A DNA stretch of 64,000 bases from assembly GCF_001307295.1 (NCBI RefSeq), contig NZ_CP012700.1, positions 2,669,001 to 2,733,000 on the forward strand, written 5' to 3'. This DNA comes from Sphingopyxis macrogoltabida. GTDB lineage: Bacteria > Pseudomonadota > Alphaproteobacteria > Sphingomonadales > Sphingomonadaceae. Shown here one piece after another: positions 8,929 to 17,051 of the stretch. The notes below the pieces were generated by a model. The model was not told where the DNA came from. It worked only from the letters and a program-made list of their open reading frames with translations, and ran no database searches. The position numbers and the translations under genes were made by a program. Position 1 is the first letter of the stretch. Each line of letters starts with the position of its first letter.

Positions 8929-9756
8929 TCACCCGGCGCGATGCAAGCCGAAGGGCACGACCTTGTTCGCCGCATCGTGACCGATGTCGGCCCGGCCGAG
9001 CCACGGAATGCCGGTCCGCGCGCACCAGTCCTGCGCGATTTCCTCGGCGTCCATGCCGAACGGCCGGTCGTTTTCGGGGACGTCGCTCACCCGCCCGAGG
9101 CGGATGCCCGCGAGACCGCGCGGGGCCAGATAACTCGCGACATGGAAAAAGGCGCGGTCGAAGGCATAGAGATATTCGCTGACCTCCTCGACCAGCAGCA
9201 CATGCCCTGAAAGATCGGGTTCGAGCGGGGTACCGAGCAGCATCGACAGCGTCATCAGGTTGAACGCCGCGTGGCGCGCGCCGTGCGCAAGGCCCGGTTC
9301 GCATGCCGCGGGATCGCGCGCGACGAGCCAGTCGAGCGCACGCGTCACCGCCCCATCGCCCCCTTCGCGCCGGATATCCGCGACCATCGGACCGTGCGCG
9401 ACATGGTCGAAACCCTCCCGATAGAGCGCACCGAGCAGATTGCCCTGATCCGAATAGCCGAGAAACGCCTTCCGCCGTGCGACATCGGTCATCGCCGCCA
9501 CCGCATCCTCGGCGATCCGGCACGCGCCATAACCGCCGCGCGCGAACCAGATCGCGTCGATATCGGGCCGGTTCGCCATCTCGACCAGTGCCGCGAAACG
9601 ATGCCCGTCCTCGCCGGCGAAATGGCCGTGCACGGCAAAGCATTGCGGGTCGAATTCCAGCTCGACATCGGGATAGCCAAGTGCCGCGATCGCCCGCACC
9701 GCTTCCGCATCGTCCGGTAAAATAGGTGTTGAAGGGGCGACGATCCCGATGCGCAT
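8929..9756 (-). CDS. ldcA: LD-carboxypeptidase (S66 family)
   Basis: Removes the terminal D-Ala from cytoplasmic muropeptide tetrapeptides during peptidoglycan recycling. The 275-residue product starts MRIGIVAPSTPI, has FARGGYGACR near residue 71 and the nucleophile region GYSDQGNLLGA (S102), followed by an acidic/His region as expected for the S66 Ser-Glu-His triad. The start at 9754-9756 matches the family start; the open frame continues upstream only through a dispersed repeat. It is divergent from the Mpl-type ligase gene, which uses the tripeptide this enzyme produces. Confidence 0.9.
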   Translation of the reverse strand: MRIGIVAPSTPILPDDAEAVRAIAALGYPDVELEFDPQCFAVHGHFAGEDGHRFAALVEMANRPDIDAIWFARGGYGACRIAEDAVAAMTDVARRKAFLGYSDQGNLLGALYREGFDHVAHGPMVADIRREGGDGAVTRALDWLVARDPAACEPGLAHGARHAAFNLMTLSMLLGTPLEPDLSGHVLLVEEVSEYLYAFDRAFFHVASYLAPRGLAGIRLGRVSDVPENDRPFGMDAEEIAQDWCARTGIPWLGRADIGHDAANKVVPFGLHRAG

Positions 9757-9773
9757 AAGCCGACCTTTGATTC

Positions 9774-9853
9774 CGTTTGTGTCGAGCGAAGTCGAGACAC
9801 CCATCGTCACAAAGCATGGCCGAGGGGCATCTCGACTTCGCTCGATGCGAACG
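9774..9853. repeat. Dispersed long-stem inverted repeat, copy 1
   Basis: An 80-bp element with arms at 9774-9797 and 9830-9853. The left arm reads TGTCGAGCGAAGTCGAGA at its core and the right arm TCTCGACTTCGCTCGATG; pairing is nearly perfect over 24 bp. A second copy in the same orientation lies at 12823-12903. It occupies the divergent gap between ldcA and the Mur ligase gene and could form a strong hairpin in RNA from either strand. Confidence 0.9.
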
Positions 9854-9910
9854 GGCAAGGGAGTGTCGCCCTAGGTTGCAAACCCTTCATCAAAGCCATA
9901 TCGCGCCGCG

Positions 9911-11299
9911 ATGGCCGAAAACAAATCCTATTTCTTCTGCGGCATCGGCGGGTCGGGCATGCTGCCGCTCGCGATGATCGTCGCGGCGCGCGGCAGCGCC
10001 GTTTCGGGGTCGGACCGCAGCCGCGATCAGGGCCGCTCCCCCGACAAGTTCGGCTGGATCGAAAGCCGCGGGATCGCGCTGTTCCCGCAGGACGGCAGCG
10101 GACCGCAGGCAGGTCAGACGCTGGTCGCTTCGGCGGCGGTCGAGGACAGCGTTCCCGATGTCGCGGCGGCAAACGCTCTCGGCCTCCCCCGGATGACGCG
10201 CGCCGACCTCAATGCCGCGCTGTTCAACGCGGCGGAACGGGCAATCGGCGTCGGCGGTACCAGCGGCAAGTCGACCGTCACGGGCATGATCGGGTGGATT
10301 CTCGAACGCGCGGGCCGCAAGCCCACCGTGATGAACGGCGCCGTGATGCGCAATTTTGCGAACGACACCATGCCCTTCGCGAGCGCGCTGGTCGGCGAAG
10401 CTGCGACCTATGTCAGCGAAGTCGACGAAAGCGACGGCTCGATCGCGCTCTATCAGCCCGATGTCGCGGTGGTCACCAACATCAGCCTCGACCACAAGAG
10501 TCTCGACGAATTGCACCGGCTCTTCGGCGATTTTGTCGCCAAGGCACGGATCGCGGTGATCAACGCCGACGATCCTGAATCCGCCCCGTTGCTGGCCGGC
10601 GGCAACGTCATGCGTTTCGGCTTTTCGGATGCCGCCGCGATCCGGGGCAGCGATTTCGAGGCGCTGCCCGACGGCTGCCGCTTTGCCGTCAGCTTCGCCG
10701 GCGACCGCCACGAGGTTCGCCTGCGCATGCCCGGCCGCCACAATGCCGCCAACGCCCTCGCAGCGATCGCGGCGGCGCGCGCGGTGAACATTCCGGTCGG
10801 CCAGTCGGTCGCCGCGCTCGCCGATTTCGCCGGCCTCGCGCGCCGCTACGAGGTGCTGGGACAGGCGAATGGCGTCACGGTGATCGACGATTTCGCGCAC
10901 AATCCCGACAAGGTCGCCGCGACGCTCGCCGCCGTCGCCGAACTTCCCGGCCGCGCACTGCTCTTCTTCCAGCCGCACGGTTACGGCCCGCTGCGCCAGA
11001 TGGGCAATGAACTCGCCGCCAGCTTCGCCGCGGGAATGCGCTCCGACGACCGGCTTTTCGTCTGCGATCCGGTCTATTTCGGCGGCACCGTCGACCGCAG
11101 CATCGGCAGCGAGGCGCTGGTCTCCGATATCATCGCGGGCGGCGGCGATGCAGTGCATCTGACGACCCGCGCGGCGTGTGGCGCGGCGATGCTCGACGAA
11201 GCGAAGCCGGGCGACCGCATTCTCATCCTTGGCGCACGCGACGACACGCTGACCGAATTCGGGCAGGAATTGCTGGAAAAGCTGGCCGCGCGCGCTTGA
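9911..11299 (+). CDS. mpl: Mur ligase, probable UDP-MurNAc:murein tripeptide ligase (Mpl type)
   Basis: 462 residues with three Mur-ligase domains: the N-terminal UDP-binding part (FFCGIGGSGMLPLA), the ATP-binding P-loop GGTSGKST (residues 115-122) with EVDESDGS, and a C-terminal domain (IDDFAHNPDKVAATL, FFQPHGYGPLRQMG). MurC and Mpl share this architecture. Mpl, which attaches recycled L-Ala-D-Glu-mDAP to UDP-MurNAc, is favoured because the gene is unlinked to the murC position in the dcw cluster and is divergent from an LD-carboxypeptidase. MurC-like activity cannot be excluded. Confidence 0.8.
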   Translation: MAENKSYFFCGIGGSGMLPLAMIVAARGSAVSGSDRSRDQGRSPDKFGWIESRGIALFPQDGSGPQAGQTLVASAAVEDSVPDVAAANALGLPRMTRADLNAALFNAAERAIGVGGTSGKSTVTGMIGWILERAGRKPTVMNGAVMRNFANDTMPFASALVGEAATYVSEVDESDGSIALYQPDVAVVTNISLDHKSLDELHRLFGDFVAKARIAVINADDPESAPLLAGGNVMRFGFSDAAAIRGSDFEALPDGCRFAVSFAGDRHEVRLRMPGRHNAANALAAIAAARAVNIPVGQSVAALADFAGLARRYEVLGQANGVTVIDDFAHNPDKVAATLAAVAELPGRALLFFQPHGYGPLRQMGNELAASFAAGMRSDDRLFVCDPVYFGGTVDRSIGSEALVSDIIAGGGDAVHLTTRAACGAAMLDEAKPGDRILILGARDDTLTEFGQELLEKLAARA

Positions 11300-11323
11300 T
11301 TTCTCGCCGCGAATCTGTATAGG
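11296..11323 (+). promoter_or_regulatory. Candidate promoter of the rpsF operon
   Basis: TTGATT at 11296-11301 and TATAGG at 11318-11323 are separated by 16 bp. The -35 box overlaps the stop codon of the Mur ligase gene. It would start transcription just before the hairpin at 11334-11362. Confidence 0.5.
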
Positions 11324-11333
11324 CGCCCTCATT

Positions 11334-11370
11334 CGGGGCGAGGCCTTGTGCCTGTCGCCCCGTTTGTTTT
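11334..11370 (+). terminator. Hairpin with T-run in the rpsF leader (terminator or attenuator)
   Basis: CGGGGCGA at 11334-11341 pairs with TCGCCCCG at 11355-11362; the loop contains a smaller AGGC/GCCT stem, and GTTTGTTTT follows. It may end the Mur ligase transcript. Because a promoter-like element lies just upstream, it may instead act as an attenuator within the leader of the ribosomal operon. Confidence 0.6.
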
Positions 11371-11457
11371 GCACCAATACGCAAGACTTGACGACAGCCG
11401 GAGGGGTTTCGCGATTGGCGCGGAACCAGCGATCGGCCAAATCGAAGGACGCTACCC

Positions 11458-11823
11458 ATGCCGTTTTACGAGCATGTCTTTATCGCGCGTCAGGACCTGA
11501 GCCAGGCTCAGGTCGATGCGCTGGCGGAAACCGTCACCAACGTCATCAGCGAGTATAAGGGCCAGGTTCACAAGACCGAAACCTGGGGCCTGAAGCAGCT
11601 CGCCTACAAGATCGCGAAGAACCGCAAGGGCCATTATGTGATGCTCTCGGCCGAAGTGTCGGGCGAAGCCATCGCGGAAATCGAGCGCCAGGCCGCGATC
11701 AACGAAGATATCATCCGCTGGCTGACCATCAAGGTCGACGAACTCGAAAAGGGTCCGTCGGTGATGATGCGCAAGCAGGAACGCCGCGGCGGCCGTGGCC
11801 GTGACCGCGACGGCGAAGAATAA
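11458..11823 (+). CDS. rpsF: 30S ribosomal protein S6
   Basis: 121 residues beginning [20 protein letters not shown], with [20 protein letters not shown], both typical of bacterial S6. The C-terminal tail is Arg/Gly-rich ([13 protein letters not shown]). AAGGA lies 8 bases before the ATG. It is the first gene of rpsF-rpsR-rplI, preceded by a 160-base leader containing a hairpin with a T-run. Confidence 0.98.
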   Translation: MPFYEHVFIARQDLSQAQVDALAETVTNVISEYKGQVHKTETWGLKQLAYKIAKNRKGHYVMLSAEVSGEAIAEIERQAAINEDIIRWLTIKVDELEKGPSVMMRKQERRGGRGRDRDGEE

Positions 11824-11835
11824 AGGAACAGCATC

Positions 11836-12060
11836 ATGGCACGACCCTTTTTCCGCCGCCGCAAGACCTGCCCCTTCAGCCAGAAGGACGCACCGGTCAT
11901 CGATTACAAGGACGTCCGCCTGCTCCAGGGTTACCTGTCGGAGCGCGGCAAGATCGTCCCGTCGCGGATCACCGCGGTGTCCACCAAGAAGCAGCGTGAG
12001 TTGGCGAAGGCGATCAAGCGCGCCCGCCACATCGGCCTGCTTCCCTACATTGTGAAGTAA
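11836..12060 (+). CDS. rpsR: 30S ribosomal protein S18
   Basis: 74 residues with [12 protein letters not shown] and the conserved basic stretch [28 protein letters not shown]18 pairs with S6 on the small-subunit platform. It follows rpsF by 12 bases. Confidence 0.98.
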   Translation: MARPFFRRRKTCPFSQKDAPVIDYKDVRLLQGYLSERGKIVPSRITAVSTKKQRELAKAIKRARHIGLLPYIVK

Positions 12061-12073
12061 GGAGAGCAGCGTC

Positions 12074-12703
12074 ATGGAAATCATCCTGCTCGAACGTATC
12101 GAGAAACTGGGCGGTATCGGCGACGTCGTCACCGTCAAGAACGGCTTTGCCCGTAACTTCCTGCTGCCGAACAACAAGGCGCTGCGCGCGAACGACGCGA
12201 ACCGCAAGCTGTTCGAAGCCAACCGTTCGAAGATCGAGGCCGACAACGCCGAGCGTCGCACCGACGCCGAAGGCCGCGCCAAGGACATCGACGGCAAGCA
12301 GGTCGTCCTGATCCGTCAGGCGTCGAACACCGGCCAGCTCTACGGCTCGGTTTCGGTTCGCGACATCGTCGATGCGCTGATCGAAGACGGCGTCACTGGC
12401 GTCACCAAGGCGATGGTCGAACTCGAACGCCCGATCAAGGCGCTCGGCCTCGTCGACGTCAAGGTGAAGCTGCACCCCGAAGTCGCCGTGACCGTCGGCG
12501 TCAACGTCGCACGCTCGCCCGACGAAGCCGAAATGCAGAAGCAGGGCATCGACGTCATCGCCGCGATGTTCGAGGAAGAACAGGCCGAAGCCGTTGCTTC
12601 GGCGCTGGAACCCGACAGCGAAGACGAGTTCGAGGAAGCCACCCCGCCGTCGGAAGTCGCCGCCGAGGAAGCTCCCCCTGCGGACGAGGACGAAGAGGCC
12701 TAA
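12074..12703 (+). CDS. rplI: 50S ribosomal protein L9, with extended acidic C-terminus
   Basis: The N-terminal domain (MEIILLERIEKLGGIGDVVTV, GFARNFLLPNNKAL) and the central helix and C-terminal domain match L9. At 209 residues it is about 60 longer than the usual ~149. The extra part is a Glu/Asp/Ala-rich tail (residues ~170-209, SEDEFEEATPPSEVAAEE). The stop lies 25 bases before a strong intrinsic terminator that ends the operon. Confidence 0.97.
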   Translation: MEIILLERIEKLGGIGDVVTVKNGFARNFLLPNNKALRANDANRKLFEANRSKIEADNAERRTDAEGRAKDIDGKQVVLIRQASNTGQLYGSVSVRDIVDALIEDGVTGVTKAMVELERPIKALGLVDVKVKLHPEVAVTVGVNVARSPDEAEMQKQGIDVIAAMFEEEQAEAVASALEPDSEDEFEEATPPSEVAAEEAPPADEDEEA

Positions 12704-12727
12704 GCCCCTTCTCCCCGCAACAGACAG

Positions 12728-12768
12728 AAAAGGCTCCGGAACCCTTGTTCCGGAGCCTTTTTCTTTGT
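12728..12768 (+). terminator. Intrinsic terminator of the rpsF operon
   Basis: AAAAGGCTCCGGAAC pairs perfectly with GTTCCGGAGCCTTTT around a CCTT loop, followed by TTCTTT. Confidence 0.95.
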
Positions 12769-12822
12769 GACAGAGGCTTGGCCGATGGCGGTTTTGGGGT
12801 GGTATCCAGACTGTCCCGTTTC

Positions 12823-12903
12823 CGTTCGTGTCGAGCGAAGTCGAGACACGCTTCGAGGTTGTGCCCAGCCCGAGGGGCATCTCGACTTCGCTCGATGCGA
12901 ACG
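12823..12903. repeat. Dispersed long-stem inverted repeat, copy 2
   Basis: Arms at 12823-12846 and 12880-12903 match copy 1 (9774-9853) almost base for base, while the 33-base loop differs. It lies between the rplI terminator and the 3' end of folE. Confidence 0.9.
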
Positions 12904-12937
12904 GATAAGAGTTGGCCTAACGGCCGCAACCCGACGC

Positions 12938-13534
12938 TCAATATCCCATCAAGGCCAGCACTTCCTTGCGGCTGCGCTCATCGTCGAGGAAGCTGCCGAG
13001 CAGCCGGCTTGTCACCATGCCGACGCCGGGCGTGCGGACGCCGCGCCCGGTCATGCATCCATGCTGCGCGTCGATCACCACCGCGACCCCATGCGGCTGA
13101 AGATTATCCCAGATGCACTTCGCGACCTCGGCCGTCAGGCGTTCCTGCACCTGCAACCGGCGGGCATAGCCATTGAGCACCCGCGCCAGCTTCGAAATAC
13201 CGACGACACGATCCCTCGGCAGATAGGCGATCGACGCCTTGCCGGTGATCGGCGCCATATGATGTTCGCAGTGCGACTGGAACGGGATGTCGCGAAGCAT
13301 CACGATCTCGTCATAGCCGCCGACCTCCTCGAAGGTGCGCGACAGGTGGATGGCGGGGTCGTCGGCATAGCCCTGACAATATTCGAGCCACGCCCGCGCA
13401 ACGCGCCGCGGCGTGTCGAGCAGCCCCTCGCGCGACGGATCATCGCCTGCCCATTCGATCAGCGTGCGGACCGCGCCCAGCACCTCCTCGGGCACGACGG
13501 GCTTGCCATCCGGTCCCAGTTCCACCTTCGTCAT
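12938..13534 (-). CDS. folE: GTP cyclohydrolase I
   Basis: Converts GTP to dihydroneopterin triphosphate, the first step of folate synthesis. The 198-residue product has the zinc ligands in SHCEHH (C89, H92) and QHGCM (C160), plus GISKLARVLNGYARRLQVQERLT. The start at 13532-13534 (MTKVELGPDG) gives the normal family length; the longer in-frame extension has no family similarity. It is transcribed away from the TonB receptor gene. Confidence 0.96.
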   Translation of the reverse strand: MTKVELGPDGKPVVPEEVLGAVRTLIEWAGDDPSREGLLDTPRRVARAWLEYCQGYADDPAIHLSRTFEEVGGYDEIVMLRDIPFQSHCEHHMAPITGKASIAYLPRDRVVGISKLARVLNGYARRLQVQERLTAEVAKCIWDNLQPHGVAVVIDAQHGCMTGRGVRTPGVGMVTSRLLGSFLDDERSRKEVLALMGY

Positions 13535-13775
13535 CGCACCGCTTTCACTGTTGCTATCATGTCGCACATTTCGACGCGAAATCGCGCATGCGCAACCCCG
13601 GCAGGCGAAGATTTTCATCGCAGCGGCGAAGTTTACGTTGCGGAATCGGAGCTTTTCAACCCCCGGAACTTGGGTCTTTTCATGTCGTTTTTCTGCCCCA
13701 ACAAGTGGCTTGACGCTTTCGTCAACTCGGCGCACCTTCATTGCATTACAGAACTCGCTCAAGCGGGTCGTAATC

Positions 13776-13897
13776 CGGAGAGGCCGGCGTGTTCCCCGAC
13801 GCCGGTGGGAGAGGACGATGACCAGCGCAGCTGGCAGGTGGGATAAGCACGGGCACCTGGCCGTTTCGGCCGGGCGCCTTTCGCCACGCCTGGTCAT
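13776..13897 (+). ncRNA. Candidate structured leader RNA before a TonB receptor
   Basis: The 434-base gap between folE and the receptor gene contains several compatible stems on the plus strand. CCGGCGT (13784-13790) pairs with ACGCCGG (13799-13805) and is flanked by two GGAGAGG blocks. ATGACCAG (13818-13825) pairs with CTGGTCAT (13890-13897) and encloses three hairpins: CAGGTG/CACCTG (13835-13840/13854-13859), GGCCG/CGGCC (13859-13871) and GGCG/CGCC (13873-13885). The closed multi-hairpin layout resembles a riboswitch or similar leader, but it matches no class I know. The rest of the gap (13535-13775 and 13898-13968) shows only the receptor ribosome site (GGGAGGATATAG). Confidence 0.4.
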
Positions 13898-13968
13898 ACC
13901 CCCTCCCCTTACCACAAATTGAGTTTGGGCGGCCCCGCACCCCCGGGTTCGAAAAAGGGAGGATATAG

Positions 13969-16944
13969 ATGAAGTTCAAAGCACTGATCGGAACCTCGAT
14001 CCTTGCGATGACGGTGGCGACGCCGGCCTTCGCGCAGGATGCACCGGCCGAAACCGAACGGGACGCGTTCGGCGGCGAAATCGTCGTGACCGCGCAGCGC
14101 CAGTCGGAACGTCTGCAGGACGTGCCGATCGCGGTCAGCGCCTTTTCGTCCGAAGCGCTCGAAGCACAGCAGATCAAGACGCCGTCGGATCTTCAGCTGA
14201 CGCTACCCAACGTTACCTTCACCAAGACCAACTTCACCGGCGCCAGCTTTACCATCCGCGGGATCGGCGACCTTTGCGTCGGCACGACCTGCGACAGCGC
14301 GACCGCCATCCACCTCAACGGCGACCCGCTCTTCTCGACCCGCCTGTTCGAAACCGAGTTTTTCGACCTCGAACGCATCGAAGTGCTGCGCGGGCCGCAG
14401 GGTACGCTGTTCGGCCGCAATGCGACGTCGGGCGTGGTCAATGTGATCACCGCCAAGCCGAAGCTCGGCTTGTTCGAGGCGGCGGCCGAAGGCGAATATG
14501 GCAATTATGATTCGATCAAGGGCAAGGCGATGGTGAATATTCCCATCGGCGACACCATCGCCCTTCGCGTCGCGGGCATCTATCTCAACCGCGACGGCTA
14601 TACGAAGAACACCTTCCTCAATACGCGCATCGACGATCGCGATCTTTATTCGGTCCGCGGCTCGCTGCGCTGGGAACCGACCGACAACACGACCATCGAT
14701 CTGATGGGGTCCTATTTCCGCGAAAAGGATCAGCGCACCCGTATCCAGAAACAGCTTTGCCAGCGCGATCCGACCGGCATCCTCGGCTGCCTGAACACGC
14801 GGCTCGACAATTCGCCGTTCAACGGCAATTCGACCTTCACCGCCGCGCTGACATCGCGCGAATTCCTCGCGACGCAGGGCATTCCGGCGGCGTTCGCGCT
14901 CGGCAGCCTCTATGGTCCCGACGTATATGGCAATACGACGATCCCCGCCGACCCGCGGACGGTGAACACCGCCTATACGCCCAACTATTTCACAAGCGAA
15001 CTGACGCTGCAGGGGCAGATCGAGCATGATTTCGGGCCGGTCTCGCTGCAGGTCTCGGGCCAGTATCAAAAGGTCAAGCTCGACGCGTCGCAGGATTATA
15101 ACAGCAACGTCGGCGACCGCTCGCTCTACGCGGGCGGCCTCGGCACGCTGCAGGCGGCGGCGAGCGGAGCGCTTGGCCCGGCGCTGCAGGCCTATTTCGC
15201 GCCGGTTGCCGCAGCAATCATTCCGGACGGGCCGGCCGGGCAGCTTTGCACCTCGCTGGCCGAGGAAAGCGGCTTCGGCAGCTTCGGGGGCAACAAGATC
15301 TGCAGCGACCAGTCGCTGCAATTCGACCGGTCGAACCAGTATAACAGCAGCTGGTCGGTCGAAAGCATCCTGACCAGCGACCTTGACGGTCCGTTCAATT
15401 TCCTGATCGGCGGCATCTATGCCGACTATCACCTGACCGAGAACAGCTATTATGTGAACGCCTTCCCGATCGATTATCTGACGGGGGTGCTCGGCGCGTT
15501 CAACTCCTTCGCCAACGGCCTGCCGCCGTCGTTCCTCGGCACGCCCTTCTTCCGCAACAACACGGGCGACCTGAAGATCAAGTCGTACGGCATCTTCGGC
15601 GAAACCTATTTCGAGGTGAACGACAAGCTGAAGCTGACGCTCGGCCTACGCTACAACAACGACAAGAAAGCCGTCGTCGCCCGCTCGACGCTGGCAAGCT
15701 TCCTTGTTCCGTTCGGACAGACCGGAACCGCGTTCGATTCGCCCTTCGTGGTGACATTCGACGCCGATCCCGGCACGCCGGGCAACCAGCTCGAACAACG
15801 CCGCAGCGTGAAGTTCAACGAATGGACCGGCCGTGCGGTCGTCGACTACAAGATTACCGACGACAACCTGCTCTACGCGTCCTATTCGCGCGGCTATAAA
15901 TCGGGCGGCATCAACCCGCCGCTGCAGCCGATCTTCGAAGTCCCCGAATCGTTCCAGCCCGAACAGGTCGACGCGTTCGAAATCGGTTCGAAGAACGCCT
16001 TCGGCGACGGCGCGCTGCAATTGAACCTGACGGCCTTCTACTACAAGTACAAGAAGCTGCAGCTCAGCAAGATCGTCGCGCGTACCGCGGTCAACGATAA
16101 TGTCGACGCCGACATCTACGGCTTCGAAATCGAAGGCATGGTCCGCCCCGATCCGGACTGGGTCATCAACCTCGGCTTCAGCTACCTTCACACGAAAGTC
16201 ACCGAAGACAAGTTCACCAGCAACCCGCGCGACTTTGGCGGCGGCCGTTCCGATGCGGTCATCATCAAGGACATCACCAACGCCGCGAACTGCGCCGTGG
16301 CACCGGGAACGTCGGGGAATGCCGCGGGCAGCAATGCCTTCGTCAACTTCGTCAACAATGCGATCAACGCAGGTATCGACGTCAATGGCGACGGCACCAT
16401 CGGCGCCGGCGACATCCGTCCGGGCGCGGGATTGCAGGGGACGACCAGCTTCCCCGCCGATGGCGGGATCGCATCGACCGGCGCGTTCAGCATCTGCGGC
16501 GTACTGCAAAGCTATGCCGCGGCAGCGGGCAACCTGTTCGACCCGAACGGGATCCAGGTCTTCACCGCGGGCATACCGGTCAACATCAAGGGCAACGAGT
16601 TGCCGCAGGCGCCGAACTACAAGTTCAGCGCGGGCGTGCAATATACCGCGCATCTTGGCGACATGACCCTCGTCCCGCGCGTCGACCTTGCCTATACCGG
16701 CGAAAGCTATGGCAGCATCTTCAACGGCAACGTCAACCGGATCAAGGGCTATGCCCAGGTCAACGCGCAGTTGCAGCTCAACGGTGCCGACGACAAATGG
16801 TTCGTGAAGGGGTTCATCCAGAACATCTTCAACGCCAACAGCGTCACCGGCCTGTACATCACCGACCAGTCGTCGGGTAACTACACCAACATCTTCACTC
16901 TCGAACCGCGCCGCTACGGCATCGCGGCGGGTGTGCGGTTCTAA
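13969..16944 (+). CDS. TonB-dependent receptor, large, substrate unknown
   Basis: 991 residues with a signal peptide (ILAMTVATPAFAQ), a TonB-box-like GEIVVTAQRQSERLQDVPIA, a plug (TFTKTNFTGASFTIRGIGD, LERIEVLRGPQGTLFGRNATSGVVN) and a long β-barrel ending in GVRF. It has two unusual cysteine-containing plug/loop stretches (GIGDLCVGTTCDSA, QLCQRDPTGILGC), which may form disulfides, as seen in some large sphingomonad receptors. GGGAGG lies 8 bases before the ATG. It stands alone between folE and a convergent receptor gene; a bidirectional terminator follows. The substrate cannot be deduced. Confidence 0.92.
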   Translation: MKFKALIGTSILAMTVATPAFAQDAPAETERDAFGGEIVVTAQRQSERLQDVPIAVSAFSSEALEAQQIKTPSDLQLTLPNVTFTKTNFTGASFTIRGIGDLCVGTTCDSATAIHLNGDPLFSTRLFETEFFDLERIEVLRGPQGTLFGRNATSGVVNVITAKPKLGLFEAAAEGEYGNYDSIKGKAMVNIPIGDTIALRVAGIYLNRDGYTKNTFLNTRIDDRDLYSVRGSLRWEPTDNTTIDLMGSYFREKDQRTRIQKQLCQRDPTGILGCLNTRLDNSPFNGNSTFTAALTSREFLATQGIPAAFALGSLYGPDVYGNTTIPADPRTVNTAYTPNYFTSELTLQGQIEHDFGPVSLQVSGQYQKVKLDASQDYNSNVGDRSLYAGGLGTLQAAASGALGPALQAYFAPVAAAIIPDGPAGQLCTSLAEESGFGSFGGNKICSDQSLQFDRSNQYNSSWSVESILTSDLDGPFNFLIGGIYADYHLTENSYYVNAFPIDYLTGVLGAFNSFANGLPPSFLGTPFFRNNTGDLKIKSYGIFGETYFEVNDKLKLTLGLRYNNDKKAVVARSTLASFLVPFGQTGTAFDSPFVVTFDADPGTPGNQLEQRRSVKFNEWTGRAVVDYKITDDNLLYASYSRGYKSGGINPPLQPIFEVPESFQPEQVDAFEIGSKNAFGDGALQLNLTAFYYKYKKLQLSKIVARTAVNDNVDADIYGFEIEGMVRPDPDWVINLGFSYLHTKVTEDKFTSNPRDFGGGRSDAVIIKDITNAANCAVAPGTSGNAAGSNAFVNFVNNAINAGIDVNGDGTIGAGDIRPGAGLQGTTSFPADGGIASTGAFSICGVLQSYAAAAGNLFDPNGIQVFTAGIPVNIKGNELPQAPNYKFSAGVQYTAHLGDMTLVPRVDLAYTGESYGSIFNGNVNRIKGYAQVNAQLQLNGADDKWFVKGFIQNIFNANSVTGLYITDQSSGNYTNIFTLEPRRYGIAAGVRF

Positions 16945-16964
16945 AAGCCGGCGGCAACGTCAAC

Positions 16965-17007
16965 AAAAAGCCCCGGCTTCTCGATCGGGAAGCCGGGGTA
17001 TTTTTTT
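16965..17007. terminator. Bidirectional terminator between two convergent receptor genes
   Basis: AAAAAGCCCCGGCTTC (to 16980) pairs with GAAGCCGGGG (16989-16998) around TCGATCGG, with TATTTTTTT on one side and an A-run on the other, so it can serve both strands. Confidence 0.9.
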
Positions 17008-17051
17008 GCCTGCTGTCCGGGCGGCCGGAGCATTGCTCCGGCCGCTTCCGG

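Noticed and set aside
9890..11440. Long open frame (516 codons) on the minus strand
   Set aside because: It lies opposite the Mur ligase gene, which has full family motifs.
13776..13897. Cobalamin, TPP or glycine riboswitch
   Set aside because: The conserved core sequences of those classes are not present.
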